This document shows, in pieces, positions 8,902 through 18,745 of a stretch of 64,000 bases of DNA; the first letter of the stretch is position 1, and every line of letters starts with the position of its first letter. The position numbers were made by a program, and so were the translations under genes. The DNA comes from Schaalia vaccimaxillae DSM 15804. Its GTDB lineage: Bacteria > Actinomycetota > Actinomycetes > Actinomycetales > Actinomycetaceae. Location: the NCBI RefSeq assembly GCF_000420425.1, contig NZ_ATUX01000006.1, forward strand, positions 1-64,000. The letters are read 5' to 3'. The notes beneath the pieces are model-generated. The model was not told the origin of the DNA, searched no databases, and worked only from the letters and a program-made list of their open reading frames with translations.

Positions 8902-9552
8902 ATGGGCTTGGAGATGTTTGAGTCGGATTCGACCGACTCGATTTGCGACGTCAAGGTTGAACGCCAGGTCCTTTCTCATCGGGAGATCTGGCAAGGCAGA
9001 GTCATCAGCCTGCAGGTTGATGATGTGTGCGTTGCCAAGGATGCGGCCCCGGTGACTCGCGAGTATGTGGGCCATCCTGGGGCCGTTGCGATTGTTGCTC
9101 TGAGGGGGCAAGTCGGGCAAGAAGAAGTTCTCCTGGAACGACAGTATCGCCATCCCGTTGGGGCGCAGCTGTGGGAGATTCCGGCTGGACTGCTTGACGT
9201 CGAGGGCGAGGACCCTCTCGTGGCTGCGCAGAGGGAGTTGCGTGAAGAAGTCGATATGGTCGCCCGACAGTGGGATGTTCTGTTGGATTACTTCACTTCT
9301 CCGGGAGGCTCGAACGAATCCATCCGGGTCTTTTTAGCTCGTGATCTTGAGGAACTTGAAGATCCTTTTGATCGTGAAGATGAGGAGGCTTCCATGGTGG
9401 CGACGTGGGTCAGCCTTGATGATGCGGTGTCTCTGGTCCTTAATGGCTCGATTCACAATCCCAATGCCACGCAGGGCATTATGGCTGCTTTTGTCGCACG
9501 TTCTCGGGACTGGCAAACGCTTCGGCAGCCAAGTGAGCCGTGGTTTCGCTGA
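8902..9552 (+). CDS. NUDIX hydrolase, probable ADP-ribose pyrophosphatase
   Basis: A 216-residue NUDIX protein. The box reads GLLDVEGEDPLVAAQRELREE, with the one-residue insertion seen in actinobacterial ADP-ribose pyrophosphatases such as Rv1700. EIPAG precedes it and an acidic loop follows. It should hydrolyse ADP-ribose or related sugar nucleotides to AMP and sugar phosphate. It is the last gene of the tlyA-recN cluster, as in mycobacteria, with AGAGGA ahead of the ATG. Confidence 0.9.
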   Translation: MGLEMFESDSTDSICDVKVERQVLSHREIWQGRVISLQVDDVCVAKDAAPVTREYVGHPGAVAIVALRGQVGQEEVLLERQYRHPVGAQLWEIPAGLLDVEGEDPLVAAQRELREEVDMVARQWDVLLDYFTSPGGSNESIRVFLARDLEELEDPFDREDEEASMVATWVSLDDAVSLVLNGSIHNPNATQGIMAAFVARSRDWQTLRQPSEPWFR

Positions 9553-9596
9553 ATTGTGTGGCGTGGTCAATATCGAGGATCCGGTTTAGGAAAGGA

Positions 9597-9613
9597 ACCT
9601 TTTGCTAAAAGGT
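9597..9613. promoter_or_regulatory. candidate SufR operator
   Basis: A perfect palindrome, ACCTTTT-GCT-AAAAGGT, in the spacer before sufR. A possible -10 element TAGACT (9616-9621) follows immediately. Its position in the promoter of an iron-sulfur sensing repressor suggests an autoregulatory operator. The assignment is inferred from position, not from a matched consensus. Confidence 0.5.
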
Positions 9614-9657
9614 CGTAGACTCGTTTCTGAGCCGATCGACCGAGGAACGGAGGGGTC

Positions 9658-10353
9658 TTGTCCGAACAGCAGGACGCGAACACTCGCCAGTACGTGCTGG
9701 ACCTCATCGTTGAGAAGGGGCCGGTCACAGCTTCCGCCATTGCCAAGATTCTAGGCCTGACAACTGCGGCGGTGCGACGCCATATTACGATCCTTCTCGA
9801 TTCCCGGGAGATAGCAGAGCACGATCCTGGCCATATCGGTAAACGAGGACGAGGCCGACCCGCCCGCCACTATGTAGCCACTGAACGGGCTCATCTCAAA
9901 CTCGCTGACGGCTACTCCGACCTCGCTGTCAAAGCATTGGGATATCTTGGACAAGTCGGCGGCGGAGAGGCCATTGACGCATTTGCCGCTGCCAGGTCTC
10001 GAGAAATTGAGCGCCGCTATGCGCCGATCGTGCGCGAAGCCGGATCGGACCCCAAGATGCGAGCACAAGCCCTCGCCGATGCGCTGACTTTGGATGGATA
10101 CGCCGCCACAGTCCGTGAGATCGCCGGTGGAGCCTTCGCGGTCCAACTGTGCCAAGGCCATTGTCCGATCCGTACCGTTGCCGGGGACTTTCCCCAACTA
10201 TGTGACGCCGAGACGCAAGCCTTTTCTCGACTGCTTGACGTCCATGTTCAAAGACTTGCCACGCTGGCCGGCGGGGAACACGTGTGCACCACTCATATCC
10301 CAGTAGGTGCCCCGATGATCCGTCCTGCTGCGCGTGCAGCGCTGCGTAAGTGA
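9658..10353 (+). CDS. sufR: SufR-type iron-sulfur regulator
   Basis: A 231-residue regulator with an N-terminal winged HTH (residues ~15-60, GPVTASAIAKILGLTTAAVRR) and a C-terminal cysteine set, CQGHCPI, FPQLCDAE and HVCTTHIP, which fits a [4Fe-4S] ligand site. SufR-type repressors lose their cluster under oxidative stress or iron limitation and then derepress suf genes. The TTG start is supported by GGAGGGG seven bases upstream. It heads the suf operon, 39 bases before sufB. Confidence 0.93.
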   Translation: MSEQQDANTRQYVLDLIVEKGPVTASAIAKILGLTTAAVRRHITILLDSREIAEHDPGHIGKRGRGRPARHYVATERAHLKLADGYSDLAVKALGYLGQVGGGEAIDAFAAARSREIERRYAPIVREAGSDPKMRAQALADALTLDGYAATVREIAGGAFAVQLCQGHCPIRTVAGDFPQLCDAETQAFSRLLDVHVQRLATLAGGEHVCTTHIPVGAPMIRPAARAALRK

Positions 10354-10392
10354 CTCACGCAGCAAGTTCCATGATGAGAGGTTGACACCACT

Positions 10393-11844
10393 ATGACCCA
10401 GTCCCCGCCAACGGCCACGGGACTCGAGGATCGCCAGATGACCGATGATGAGATCATCGAGTCCATCGGCGCTTACGAGTTCGGTTGGCACGACAATGAC
10501 GAGTATTCAAAAGACGTGCCCTACGGTATTGATGAATCCGTTGTTCGTGCGATTTCCGAACGTAAGAACGAACCCGAATGGATGCTTGAACGCCGACTCA
10601 AGGCTCTCGAAATGTTCGAACGCAAGCCGATGCCCACATGGGGGCCGGACTTGTCTTCGATTGATTTCGACGCATTCAAGTACTACGTGAATCCGACAGA
10701 TCGCCAGGTCAAAGATTGGCAGGATCTGCCCGAAGACATTCGCGAAACCTACGACCGCCTCGGTATTCCTGAGGCGGAGAAGAATCGTTTGGTTGCTGGT
10801 GTCGCCGCTCAGTACGAATCAGAGGTCGTCTACCAGCAGATCCAGGAAGACCTGGAGAAGCAGGGTGTGGTCTTCCTTGATACCGATACGGGTCTTCGGG
10901 AGTACCCAGAGCTCTTCGAAGAGTACTTCGGACGCTCCGTTCCCTCCGGTGACAATAAGTTCGCCGCATTGAATACGGCTGCTTGGTCGGGTGGATCATT
11001 CGTCTACGTCCCCAAGGGAGTGCACGTGGAAATCCCGTTACAGGCGTACTTCCGAATTAACACCGAGGCAATGGGACAGTTCGAACGAACGCTGATCATT
11101 GCCGATGAAGGCTCCTACGTCCACTACGTTGAGGGCTGCACGGCTCCGATTTACGACACGAATTCCCTGCACGCCGCAGTCGTGGAAATTTTCGTTCGTA
11201 AGGACGCGCGGGTGCGCTACACGACGATCCAGAACTGGTCCACCAATGTTCTCAACCTGGTGACTCAGCGTGCCATCGTCGAAGAAGGCGGCACAATGGA
11301 ATGGATCGATGGCAATATGGGTTCTGCCATCACTATGAAATATCCGGCATGTTTCCTCATGGGTGAGCATGCTCGCGGAGAGACCCTCTCGATTGGTTTC
11401 GCTGGTCCCGGTCAGCACCAGGATACGGGCGCCAAGATGGTGCATATGGCCCCCAACACGTCCTCGTCGATCGTTGCTAAGTCAGTATCACGAGGCGGAG
11501 GGCGCACCTCGTACCGCGGTCTGGTCCAGATCAACGCACGTGCCCGTCACTCTAAGTCCAATGTTTTGTGTGACGCCCTGCTGGTCGACAAGATTTCCAG
11601 GACAGACACATACCCCTACGTCGATGTGCGCACAGACGATGTCGAAATGGGACACGAAGCGACAGTGTCGAAGGTGTCAGCCGATCAGCTCTTCTACCTG
11701 ATGAGCCGCGGACTGGCTGAAAATGAAGCCATGGCGATGATTGTTCGAGGATTCGTTGAACCGATCGCCAAGGAACTCCCGATGGAGTACGCCCTCGAAT
11801 TGAACCGCCTCATCGAATTGCAGATGGAAGGATCCGTCGGCTGA
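10393..11844 (+). CDS. sufB: Fe-S cluster assembly scaffold SufB
   Basis: A 483-residue core subunit of the SufBCD scaffold on which [4Fe-4S] clusters are built. Family features are [20 protein letters not shown], the EGCTAP cysteine motif, beta-helix repeats, and the C-terminal [11 protein letters not shown] motif shared with SufD. The length is normal for SufB. Its stop is followed after one base by the sufD ATG, so translation is probably coupled. Confidence 0.97.
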   Translation: MTQSPPTATGLEDRQMTDDEIIESIGAYEFGWHDNDEYSKDVPYGIDESVVRAISERKNEPEWMLERRLKALEMFERKPMPTWGPDLSSIDFDAFKYYVNPTDRQVKDWQDLPEDIRETYDRLGIPEAEKNRLVAGVAAQYESEVVYQQIQEDLEKQGVVFLDTDTGLREYPELFEEYFGRSVPSGDNKFAALNTAAWSGGSFVYVPKGVHVEIPLQAYFRINTEAMGQFERTLIIADEGSYVHYVEGCTAPIYDTNSLHAAVVEIFVRKDARVRYTTIQNWSTNVLNLVTQRAIVEEGGTMEWIDGNMGSAITMKYPACFLMGEHARGETLSIGFAGPGQHQDTGAKMVHMAPNTSSSIVAKSVSRGGGRTSYRGLVQINARARHSKSNVLCDALLVDKISRTDTYPYVDVRTDDVEMGHEATVSKVSADQLFYLMSRGLAENEAMAMIVRGFVEPIAKELPMEYALELNRLIELQMEGSVG

Positions 11845-11845
11845 T

Positions 11846-13024
11846 ATGACCACCATAGATACCCTTGGCCAGTCCCACTCCCACGGAGCAGTTGAGTCTG
11901 GCTCTCACGAATCACGCGCAGATCGACTGACATCTTTCGATCTCGCTGACATTCCCACGCCTCGTGGACGTGAGGAAGACTGGCGTTTCACCCCGATGCG
12001 CCGCATCGAAAAACTTTTCGACCCCTCCCTATATGACGAGGGCGACGCCCCCGTGCGCGTGGATGCGCCAGCCAACGTCAGCGTCGAATCGGTTGAACGA
12101 GACGACGAGCGCCTGGGCACCGTTTTGGCACCGGGAGATCGTACAGGTGCGGTTGCTTGGGATCGCTTTGTGCGTTCCACTGTCGTGACCGTGGCGAAAG
12201 GCGAGCAAGTTGACGAACCCATCCGGATCGATATTGACGCGGTCGAGGGAGTTCGAGCCCAGCACCTACTGATCAAGGCTGAAGAATTATCCAGCGCCAC
12301 GGTCATTATTCAGCACGCTGGTAGCCCGCAGGCAGCACTTAATCAGACCATTGAAATCGACGCTGCTGATGCCGCGAATCTGACTGTCGTGTCCGTACAG
12401 GAATGGGACCGCAGTGCCTTGCACGCTTCCAATCACCGTATCGCCGTCGGTAAGGACACGAAGCTCACTCATATCGTCGTTACCTTCGGTGGCGACCTGG
12501 TCAGGATTTGTTCCGACACGGATTTCCGCGGATCGGGAGCTGAACTGAATATGCTCGGTTTGTACTTTGTTGATAACGAGCAGCACCTTGAACACCGCGT
12601 CTTCGTTGATCACTCGGCACCGAATTGCTACTCGCGTGTGACCTACAAGGGAGCGCTGCAAGGTAAGGATGCTCATTCCGTGTGGATCGGCGACTGCCTC
12701 ATTCGCGAAACAGCGGACGATACCGACACCTACGAACTCAACCGCAACCTCGTTTTGACTGAGGGAGCTAAAGCTGATTCCGTTCCCAACCTTGAGATCG
12801 AAAACGGCGAAATTAAGGGAGCCGGACACGCATCGGCTACGGGCCGTTTTGATGACCAGCAGCTCTTCTACCTGATGAGCCGCGGAATTAGCGAAATGGA
12901 TGCTCGCCGTCTCGTTGTGCGCGGCTTCTTCGCTGAACTCATCAATCAGATCGGCGTCAAGGAAGTCCAAGACCACCTCATGGCCTCAGTCGAGGCCGAG
13001 CTGACAAAGTCGCGCAACGACTGA
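11846..13024 (+). CDS. sufD: Fe-S cluster assembly protein SufD
   Basis: A 392-residue SufD paralogue of SufB, forming the SufBC2D complex. It shows PRGREEDWRFTP near the N-terminus, the central beta-helix (HRVFVDHSAPNCYSRVTYKG) and the shared [14 protein letters not shown] motif. It follows sufB after one base. The 66-base gap to sufC contains a short hairpin around GGCGCAATGCGCC that could tune the relative amount of SufC. Confidence 0.96.
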   Translation: MTTIDTLGQSHSHGAVESGSHESRADRLTSFDLADIPTPRGREEDWRFTPMRRIEKLFDPSLYDEGDAPVRVDAPANVSVESVERDDERLGTVLAPGDRTGAVAWDRFVRSTVVTVAKGEQVDEPIRIDIDAVEGVRAQHLLIKAEELSSATVIIQHAGSPQAALNQTIEIDAADAANLTVVSVQEWDRSALHASNHRIAVGKDTKLTHIVVTFGGDLVRICSDTDFRGSGAELNMLGLYFVDNEQHLEHRVFVDHSAPNCYSRVTYKGALQGKDAHSVWIGDCLIRETADDTDTYELNRNLVLTEGAKADSVPNLEIENGEIKGAGHASATGRFDDQQLFYLMSRGISEMDARRLVVRGFFAELINQIGVKEVQDHLMASVEAELTKSRND

Positions 13025-13090
13025 CCACTACGCGCGACTGCGCACCCGAACCAAGACTGAACGGCGCAATGCGCCGATGAGGAGAAAATA

Positions 13091-13843
13091 ATGTCGACTC
13101 TGACAATCAAGGACCTCCACGTCAACGTGGAGACTGCCGACGGCCCCAAGGAGATCCTTAAGGGCGTCAATCTGACCATCAATTCGGGCGAAATCCACGC
13201 CATCATGGGACCGAATGGCTCCGGCAAGTCAACGATGGCCTACGCCCTGGCAGGCCATCCCGACTATGAGATCACCTCAGGTGAAGCGTGGCTCGATGAC
13301 AAGCTCATCACTGAGATGGAGGTGGATGAGCGCGCTAAAGCTGGTCTCTTCCTGGCCATGCAGTATCCCGTTGAGGTCGCAGGTGTTTCCGTGTCCAACT
13401 TCCTTCGCACCGCGAAGACCGCTATCGACGGTGAAGCTCCCCAGATCCGCAAGTGGGTCAAGGATGTGCGCGGCGCTATGGAGAACCTGCGTATGGACCC
13501 AGACTTCGCCGAGCGTGACGTCAATGTCGGCTTCTCCGGGGGCGAAAAGAAGCGCCTCGAAATCCTCCAGATGGAGCTCATCAAGCCTTCCTTTGCGGTT
13601 CTGGACGAGACCGACTCCGGCCTCGACGTTGATGCTCTACGTATCGTGTCCGAGGGCGTGAACCGCGTCCATGGCAACACTGGCTGCGGCATCATGCTCA
13701 TCACCCACTACACGCGTATCTTGCGCTACATCAAGCCAAGTCACGTTCATGTCTTCGTCGATGGCCATGTCGCTGCTCAGGGTGGTCCCGAGCTTGCCGA
13801 CGAACTCGAAGAAAACGGCTACGACAAGTACCTGAACCTGTGA
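13091..13843 (+). CDS. sufC: Fe-S assembly ATPase SufC
   Basis: A 250-residue ABC-type ATPase with Walker A GPNGSGKST, signature FSGGEKKRLEI and Walker B FAVLDETDSGLDVD; the DETDSGLD form is typical of SufC. ATP binding by two SufC subunits reshapes SufB-SufD during cluster assembly. It has a good GAGGAG site and is followed by an overlapping sufS start. Confidence 0.97.
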   Translation: MSTLTIKDLHVNVETADGPKEILKGVNLTINSGEIHAIMGPNGSGKSTMAYALAGHPDYEITSGEAWLDDKLITEMEVDERAKAGLFLAMQYPVEVAGVSVSNFLRTAKTAIDGEAPQIRKWVKDVRGAMENLRMDPDFAERDVNVGFSGGEKKRLEILQMELIKPSFAVLDETDSGLDVDALRIVSEGVNRVHGNTGCGIMLITHYTRILRYIKPSHVHVFVDGHVAAQGGPELADELEENGYDKYLNL

Positions 13844-15138
13844 CAACGATGAAGTCGGCTTCCGCAGATTTTTCCGCGAAGGAATTGGAATCCATGCGCG
13901 CGGACTTCCCAATCCTTGCCAGGATTGGCCGAGGAGGGCGCCCAATTGCCTACCTCGATGCTTCCGCGACCTCGCAAAAACCCCTTCAAGTCATTGAAGC
14001 GGAAGCCGACTTCTATCGCCTCCACAACGCCGCCGTTCATCGGGGGACCCACCTACTTGGAGACGAATCCACGTCCGTGTACGAGGACGGCCGGGCTGCC
14101 CTGGCGCAGTTTATCGGTGGGCGAAGCGACGAGATCGTCTGGACAAAAAACGCGACGGAAGCCATTAATCTCGTCGCGCTGTCCATTGGCCACGCTTCCT
14201 TAGGACGCGGGGGAGCAGCCGCTCAAACACTTGCTGTCGGTGCCGGAGACCGGATTGTTGTCACCCGTGCAGAACACCATGCCAACCTCATTCCGTGGCA
14301 AGAGCTGTGTGCTCGCACCGGAGCTGAACTGGCTTGGCTGGATCTTCACGAGGACGGTCGAATCAACCTCGAAACTCTCGACGTCATCGACGAGAGAACG
14401 AAACTTGTGGCATTCACCCACGTTTCGAATGTTACGGGTGCCATTAGCCCGGTTGAGCAGATTGTGGCCGCAGCGCGCAACGTGGGTGCACTAGTCCTGC
14501 TGGACACATGCCAATCGTCTGCTCATCTGCCGGTAGACGTTGGTGCGCTTGGCATCGACTTCGCCGTGTTTTCTTCCCACAAAATGCTTGGGCCCACCGG
14601 CGTTGGAGCACTTTGGGCACGCCGTAGCCTCCTCGAGGCTATGCCTCCTGTCCTGACAGGGGGTTCGATGATCGCAACCGTCACTATGGGCTCAGCCGTC
14701 TACATGGACCCGCCCGAACGCTTCGAAGCAGGTTCGCAACCTATCGGGCAGATCGCAGGCTGGACCGTCGCTCTGCAGTACCTGAGCGTTTACGGGATGG
14801 ATCGGATCGCCGCCCACGAAGAGATACTGACAGCGAAAATGCTGGACGGCATATCAGCCATTGAAGGCGTGCGAGTCTTAGGACCAACCGATAGCCAAGA
14901 TCGCATTGGCGTGGTTGCTTTTAGCGTCGATGGTGTCCATCCCCACGACGTCGGTCAAGTCATGGATGCCGATGACGTTGCTGTGCGTGTCGGGCATCAT
15001 TGTGCGATACCGTTGCACACGTTCTTTGGTGTCAGATCATCGGGGCGCGCATCTGTCGCGCCGATGACCAACGAGGACGAAATTGATCGTCTCATTGAGT
15101 CTCTGGCTCACGTCCGCCACTACTTCGGAGGTTTTTAA
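13840..15138 (+). CDS. sufS: cysteine desulfurase SufS
   Basis: A 432-residue PLP enzyme of the class II SufS group. It takes sulfur from cysteine as a persulfide and hands it to SufU. The PLP lysine lies in FSSHKMLGPTG, the cofactor histidine in RAEHHANL, and the catalytic cysteine in VRVGHHCAIPLH. GTG 13840 overlaps the sufC stop (GTGA). An ATG three codons later (13849) is the other possible start. Confidence 0.95.
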   Translation: MTTMKSASADFSAKELESMRADFPILARIGRGGRPIAYLDASATSQKPLQVIEAEADFYRLHNAAVHRGTHLLGDESTSVYEDGRAALAQFIGGRSDEIVWTKNATEAINLVALSIGHASLGRGGAAAQTLAVGAGDRIVVTRAEHHANLIPWQELCARTGAELAWLDLHEDGRINLETLDVIDERTKLVAFTHVSNVTGAISPVEQIVAAARNVGALVLLDTCQSSAHLPVDVGALGIDFAVFSSHKMLGPTGVGALWARRSLLEAMPPVLTGGSMIATVTMGSAVYMDPPERFEAGSQPIGQIAGWTVALQYLSVYGMDRIAAHEEILTAKMLDGISAIEGVRVLGPTDSQDRIGVVAFSVDGVHPHDVGQVMDADDVAVRVGHHCAIPLHTFFGVRSSGRASVAPMTNEDEIDRLIESLAHVRHYFGGF

Positions 15139-15608
15139 TGTCAAGCCTCGAACAGCTCTACCAGCAAGTGATTTTGGATCACTCGCGAGCCCGCCACGGT
15201 TGCGCAAGCCTTGAAGGGCTGCAGGCACAATCCCATCAGGTCAACCCCACCTGCGGCGACGAGGTGACGTTAGGACTCAACCTCGACGGCACACAGGTGA
15301 CCCGATTGGCTTGGGACGGTGATGGCTGCTCAATTTCGCAAGCCTCACTGTCGATGCTCTTCGATTTGGTTGACGGAAAGTCCACCGACGAAATTGCTCA
15401 GATGTATCAGGCGATGGAAACGATGATGCATTCGCGCAATCTGGGCGTTGACGACGACGTGCTCGATGTGCTGGGAGATGCCGCAGCCCTTGAGGGCACC
15501 TCCCAATTCGCTAACCGTGTCAAATGTGCGCTGCTGGGCTGGTACGCCCTGCGCGATGCAATGGCCCAACTAGGAACAGATATTGCAGGAGGCTCCACCA
15601 ATGAGTAA
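15138..15608 (+). CDS. sufU: SufU sulfur acceptor
   Basis: A 156-residue IscU-like zinc protein that accepts the persulfide from SufS. The three cysteines are in NPTCGDEV, GDGCSISQAS and RVKCALLGW, with the insertion between the second and third that separates SufU from IscU scaffolds. It overlaps the stop of sufS and is followed by an overlapping sufT. Confidence 0.95.
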   Translation: MSSLEQLYQQVILDHSRARHGCASLEGLQAQSHQVNPTCGDEVTLGLNLDGTQVTRLAWDGDGCSISQASLSMLFDLVDGKSTDEIAQMYQAMETMMHSRNLGVDDDVLDVLGDAAALEGTSQFANRVKCALLGWYALRDAMAQLGTDIAGGSTNE

Positions 15609-16026
15609 CCCCATGGCCCAGTCCGAGCCAGTCGAACAGCGTTTCGCTCCGGTGGACGATTCTGCTTGCGCAACCGCGAGCCGACAAATTGACGGCACGG
15701 ACGTTGTAGAAAACGGCACGATTAACGCTGAAGACGCCCTCGAAGCAATGCGCGACGTCATTGATCCTGAACTGGGCATCAATATCGTCGACCTCGGCCT
15801 CGTTTACGGGATTGAAATTAGCGAGGACGACGCAGTTTGCCTCGATATGACTTTGACTTCAGCGGCATGCCCTCTAACAGACGTCATCGAACGACAAACT
15901 CAAATGGTTTTGTCTTCAATGACCGACAATGTCGAGATCAATTGGGTGTGGATGCCGCCATGGGGGCCTGACCGCATCACCCCCGATGGACGCGAACAGC
16001 TACGTGCTATTGGTTTTAACGTCTGA
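15601..16026 (+). CDS. sufT: SufT, MIP18/DUF59 family
   Basis: A 141-residue protein of the MIP18 (DUF59) family, used in Fe-S cluster maturation or transfer. Conserved parts are EAMRDVIDPELGINIVDLGL and LTSAACPLTDVI with the single conserved cysteine. I chose ATG 15601 because AGGAGG lies seven bases upstream; it overlaps the sufU stop. Residues 1-40 before the domain are poorly conserved in composition. It is the last gene of the suf operon, followed by a strong hairpin. Confidence 0.92.
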   Translation: MSNPMAQSEPVEQRFAPVDDSACATASRQIDGTDVVENGTINAEDALEAMRDVIDPELGINIVDLGLVYGIEISEDDAVCLDMTLTSAACPLTDVIERQTQMVLSSMTDNVEINWVWMPPWGPDRITPDGREQLRAIGFNV

Positions 16027-16034
16027 GTGTCAAA

Positions 16035-16076
16035 AGCTGTGGGCCCAAAGAATGACAGTTCTTTGGGCCCACAGCT
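16035..16076. terminator. bidirectional terminator between sufT and fadD
   Basis: A perfect 18-bp inverted repeat (16035-16052 and 16059-16076) with a six-base loop, between the convergent ends of sufT and the acyl-CoA ligase. There is no long T-run, but the stem contains AAAGAA/TTCTTT. Position and strength support termination in both directions. Confidence 0.8.
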
Positions 16077-16106
16077 CGTAGCAACGAGGTCCTCAGCGCT
16101 TTGCAC

Positions 16107-17789
16107 TCAATCACCTAGGAGACGTTCTCGGACCTTACGACGAAGAATCTTGCCCATCTGATTACGAGGCAGCTCATCAATAAAAATGATCCTGCGGGGT
16201 AGGGCGTAACGAGGAATCGTTTGCGTGGCCCAGGCTTGGACGTCTTCGAGTGACATTGCGGGCACGCCCTCGTCGACAATGACGGCCGCAACCACCTGCT
16301 CAGTCTCATCCTCCAATGGGACTCCCACCACGGCCACATCGGCAACGCCCGGCATCGAACGGATCGCCTCTTCAACCTGGCTGGGGTAAACATTGAACCC
16401 TCCCGACAAGATCAACTCTTTCTTGCGGTCAGCCATGGTGATAAAACCCTCGTGGTTGACACCGATGTCTCCGGTGCGCAGCCACCCATCGGGAGTGAAG
16501 ACTTTCGCGTTCTCTTCGGGGGCATCAAGATATCCGGAGAACACTTGGGGACCTTTGACCAGAATCTCTCCCGGCGAACCGTCCTCGACGTCAATGGAAG
16601 GATCCTCCAGATCGACAAGCCTGACCTGTGTTGAGGGGAAAGGAACGCCCAGTACACCGTGGCGGCGTTTATCCGACAGGGGAACACCCATGACCACGGG
16701 CGATGTCTCAGATAAGCCGTAGCCCTCAACGATCATTCCGCCAGTTTCTGCTTCCCACTGGGCTGCCAATTTTGTAGACAAGGGCATAGCACCGTTGACC
16801 GAGTAACGGATAGAGGAAATATCGGTGTGAGTACGTTGGGCTTGGGCCAAAATCTTTTGGAACATCGGGGCGACGCCGACGAAGAATGTTACGGGCCTGC
16901 GTCGGTGAGCATCTAAAGCCATTTCGGCATCAAACCTGGGAAGAAGAACCTGGGTTGCCGCCTTACGCACGGCTGCGCACAAGAAGAAAGTCAAGCCGAA
17001 AGCATGGAAGTAGGGAAGCAGAGAAAAGAAAGTCTCTGCGCCCTCGTGCAGCATCCACACCCAGAAGACACACATATCCACATTGGTGCCGATATTGGTG
17101 TGAGTCAGGGGAGCAGACTTCGGTACGCCGTTGGTGCCGCTCGTATGCAAGATCACGGCCCGATCTTGACCGCTTGGGTGCGGGAATGAGGACGGCAATG
17201 CACAAGCTGCAGTCACCGCACGGTCCCATGACGCGGTTTGAGGGCTGACCTCTCCTCGAAGCTGATCACGGGTCTGGCGGGCCTTGGGTACAGGTAAGGC
17301 TAAGAGCATCCGCTGGTGACGCGGCATGTGATGACTCAGATCTACGGTGAATACCTTTTCCAAACCGCCCTCGCCGAGGGGATATGCGTCAGCGCATTTC
17401 TCCCAGACAATCGCAACCTTTCCGCGGTGGCGTTCAAGCTGACCTGCGACCTCTACAGCAGGCGCGAGAGGATTGTGCTGAGCAGCAACGGCACCAATCC
17501 TCATGCAGGCGTAGAAAGCCACAAAAGCCTGTGGGCAATTCGGCAGGGCTAAGGCTACGGCATCGCCTTTCTTCACTCCCGCATCAACAAGGACACTCGC
17601 AGCCCGTAACACCATGTCGTGCACCTGCTCGTAGGTGATGGACTTTCCGAAGAAATCGAGGGCATCGCGCTTGGGGTAATGACGCGCAGCATCATCGAGG
17701 AGCCAGAACAGCGAACGATCCCAGAGAGGAACCTCCCATGGGGTTGCGTTGTATTGATCGTGGCCTTGATCGACGATGCTGCGAGTCAT
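16107..17789 (-). CDS. fadD: long-chain fatty acid-CoA ligase
   Basis: A 560-residue adenylate-forming enzyme activating fatty acids to acyl-AMP and then acyl-CoA. Motifs are HTSGTNGVPKSAPLTH (P-loop, with Asn where Thr is common), YGLSETSPV, DGWLRTGDIG and the late catalytic lysine region PRNQMGKILRR. I chose ATG 17789 (MTRSIVDQGH) because GGGAGAG sits just upstream; an in-frame TTG four codons earlier would overlap that site. It is the last gene of a minus-strand group. Confidence 0.9.
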   Translation of the reverse strand: MTRSIVDQGHDQYNATPWEVPLWDRSLFWLLDDAARHYPKRDALDFFGKSITYEQVHDMVLRAASVLVDAGVKKGDAVALALPNCPQAFVAFYACMRIGAVAAQHNPLAPAVEVAGQLERHRGKVAIVWEKCADAYPLGEGGLEKVFTVDLSHHMPRHQRMLLALPVPKARQTRDQLRGEVSPQTASWDRAVTAACALPSSFPHPSGQDRAVILHTSGTNGVPKSAPLTHTNIGTNVDMCVFWVWMLHEGAETFFSLLPYFHAFGLTFFLCAAVRKAATQVLLPRFDAEMALDAHRRRPVTFFVGVAPMFQKILAQAQRTHTDISSIRYSVNGAMPLSTKLAAQWEAETGGMIVEGYGLSETSPVVMGVPLSDKRRHGVLGVPFPSTQVRLVDLEDPSIDVEDGSPGEILVKGPQVFSGYLDAPEENAKVFTPDGWLRTGDIGVNHEGFITMADRKKELILSGGFNVYPSQVEEAIRSMPGVADVAVVGVPLEDETEQVVAAVIVDEGVPAMSLEDVQAWATQTIPRYALPRRIIFIDELPRNQMGKILRRKVRERLLGD

Positions 17790-17845
17790 CGGCTCTCCCA
17801 ACGGAGTCTATTGTGTGTTTCGGCGTTTGTTCGATGGCCTGGAAT

Positions 17846-18742
17846 TCAGACAGTCTGAGCAGACCATGTATCACAGGTTTGGATCGAACCTGACTTCAAG
17901 CCCTTGAGCAACCATGTTTGGCGTTGCTCAGAGCTACCGTGGGTCCATGTTTCAGAGTTGGAAGAGCCCTGATATTTTTCTTGAATCCGATCGTCACCAA
18001 TAGCTTCGGCGGCTGCCAGTGCGTCAGCAATCTGAGATTCGGTGGGCTCCTGTAAGAAAGTCACACCCGAGTCTGGATCTTTTGTCCGCGAAGCCCAGTG
18101 CATCCACACGCCGGCATAGCAGTCGGCCTGAAGTTCAGAACGTACCCCCGCTCCCTGCTCACCCGTCTCGCGGGTGTTATAGGTGGACAGGATTCCTTGA
18201 AGATTCTGAATGTGATGGCCCCACTCATGGGCTACGACATATTCCTGAGCCAGCGGCGCATTAACAGCTCCGAACTGAGTCTCTAGCTGCTCGAAGAATC
18301 CGAGATCAAGGTAGACGGAAGAGTCAGCCGGGCAGTAGAAGGGGCCCGAATAGGAGGTGGCATTGCCGCAGCCCGTTGATACGGCATCTTGGAAAATCTG
18401 GAAACTGGGCATCTTGTAGGTCACGGAGGTGTTCTGCTCGGCCAGTTGGTTTTTCCACACAGCGTCGAGAGAGTCAGCTGTCATCACCATGCGGCATTCA
18501 GTTCGGGAGTTCGCCGCTTCAGCGGTCCCACAATCAGACAGGTCAATTCCCGGTACTGATTCAACTTGTTGGGAGGAGCTCACCCCACCAAGGATCGGCG
18601 TCAGATCGACTCCGGTGAATTGGCCGATGAGGAACACCGCAACTACGAGAAGAACGGAACCACCGCCAATGCCCGCGGCTTTACGTCCACTAGAAGTACG
18701 AACTCTGGATGTATCTGAACGAACGCCTTCGTTAAAACTCAT
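17846..18742 (-). CDS. neutral zinc metallopeptidase, YpfJ family
   Basis: A 298-residue membrane-anchored peptidase with a short cytoplasmic N-terminus, a transmembrane helix near residues 22-45 (IGGGSVLLVVAVFLIGQF) and a zinc-binding HEWGH motif in VVAHEWGHHIQNLQGI. Further family features are FYCPADSSVYLDLGFF and SELQADCYAGVW. The peptidase part should face outward; its substrate is unknown. It begins three bases after the tgt stop, so the two are co-transcribed. Confidence 0.87.
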   Translation of the reverse strand: MSFNEGVRSDTSRVRTSSGRKAAGIGGGSVLLVVAVFLIGQFTGVDLTPILGGVSSSQQVESVPGIDLSDCGTAEAANSRTECRMVMTADSLDAVWKNQLAEQNTSVTYKMPSFQIFQDAVSTGCGNATSYSGPFYCPADSSVYLDLGFFEQLETQFGAVNAPLAQEYVVAHEWGHHIQNLQGILSTYNTRETGEQGAGVRSELQADCYAGVWMHWASRTKDPDSGVTFLQEPTESQIADALAAAEAIGDDRIQEKYQGSSNSETWTHGSSEQRQTWLLKGLKSGSIQTCDTWSAQTV

Positions 18743-18745
18743 GTG

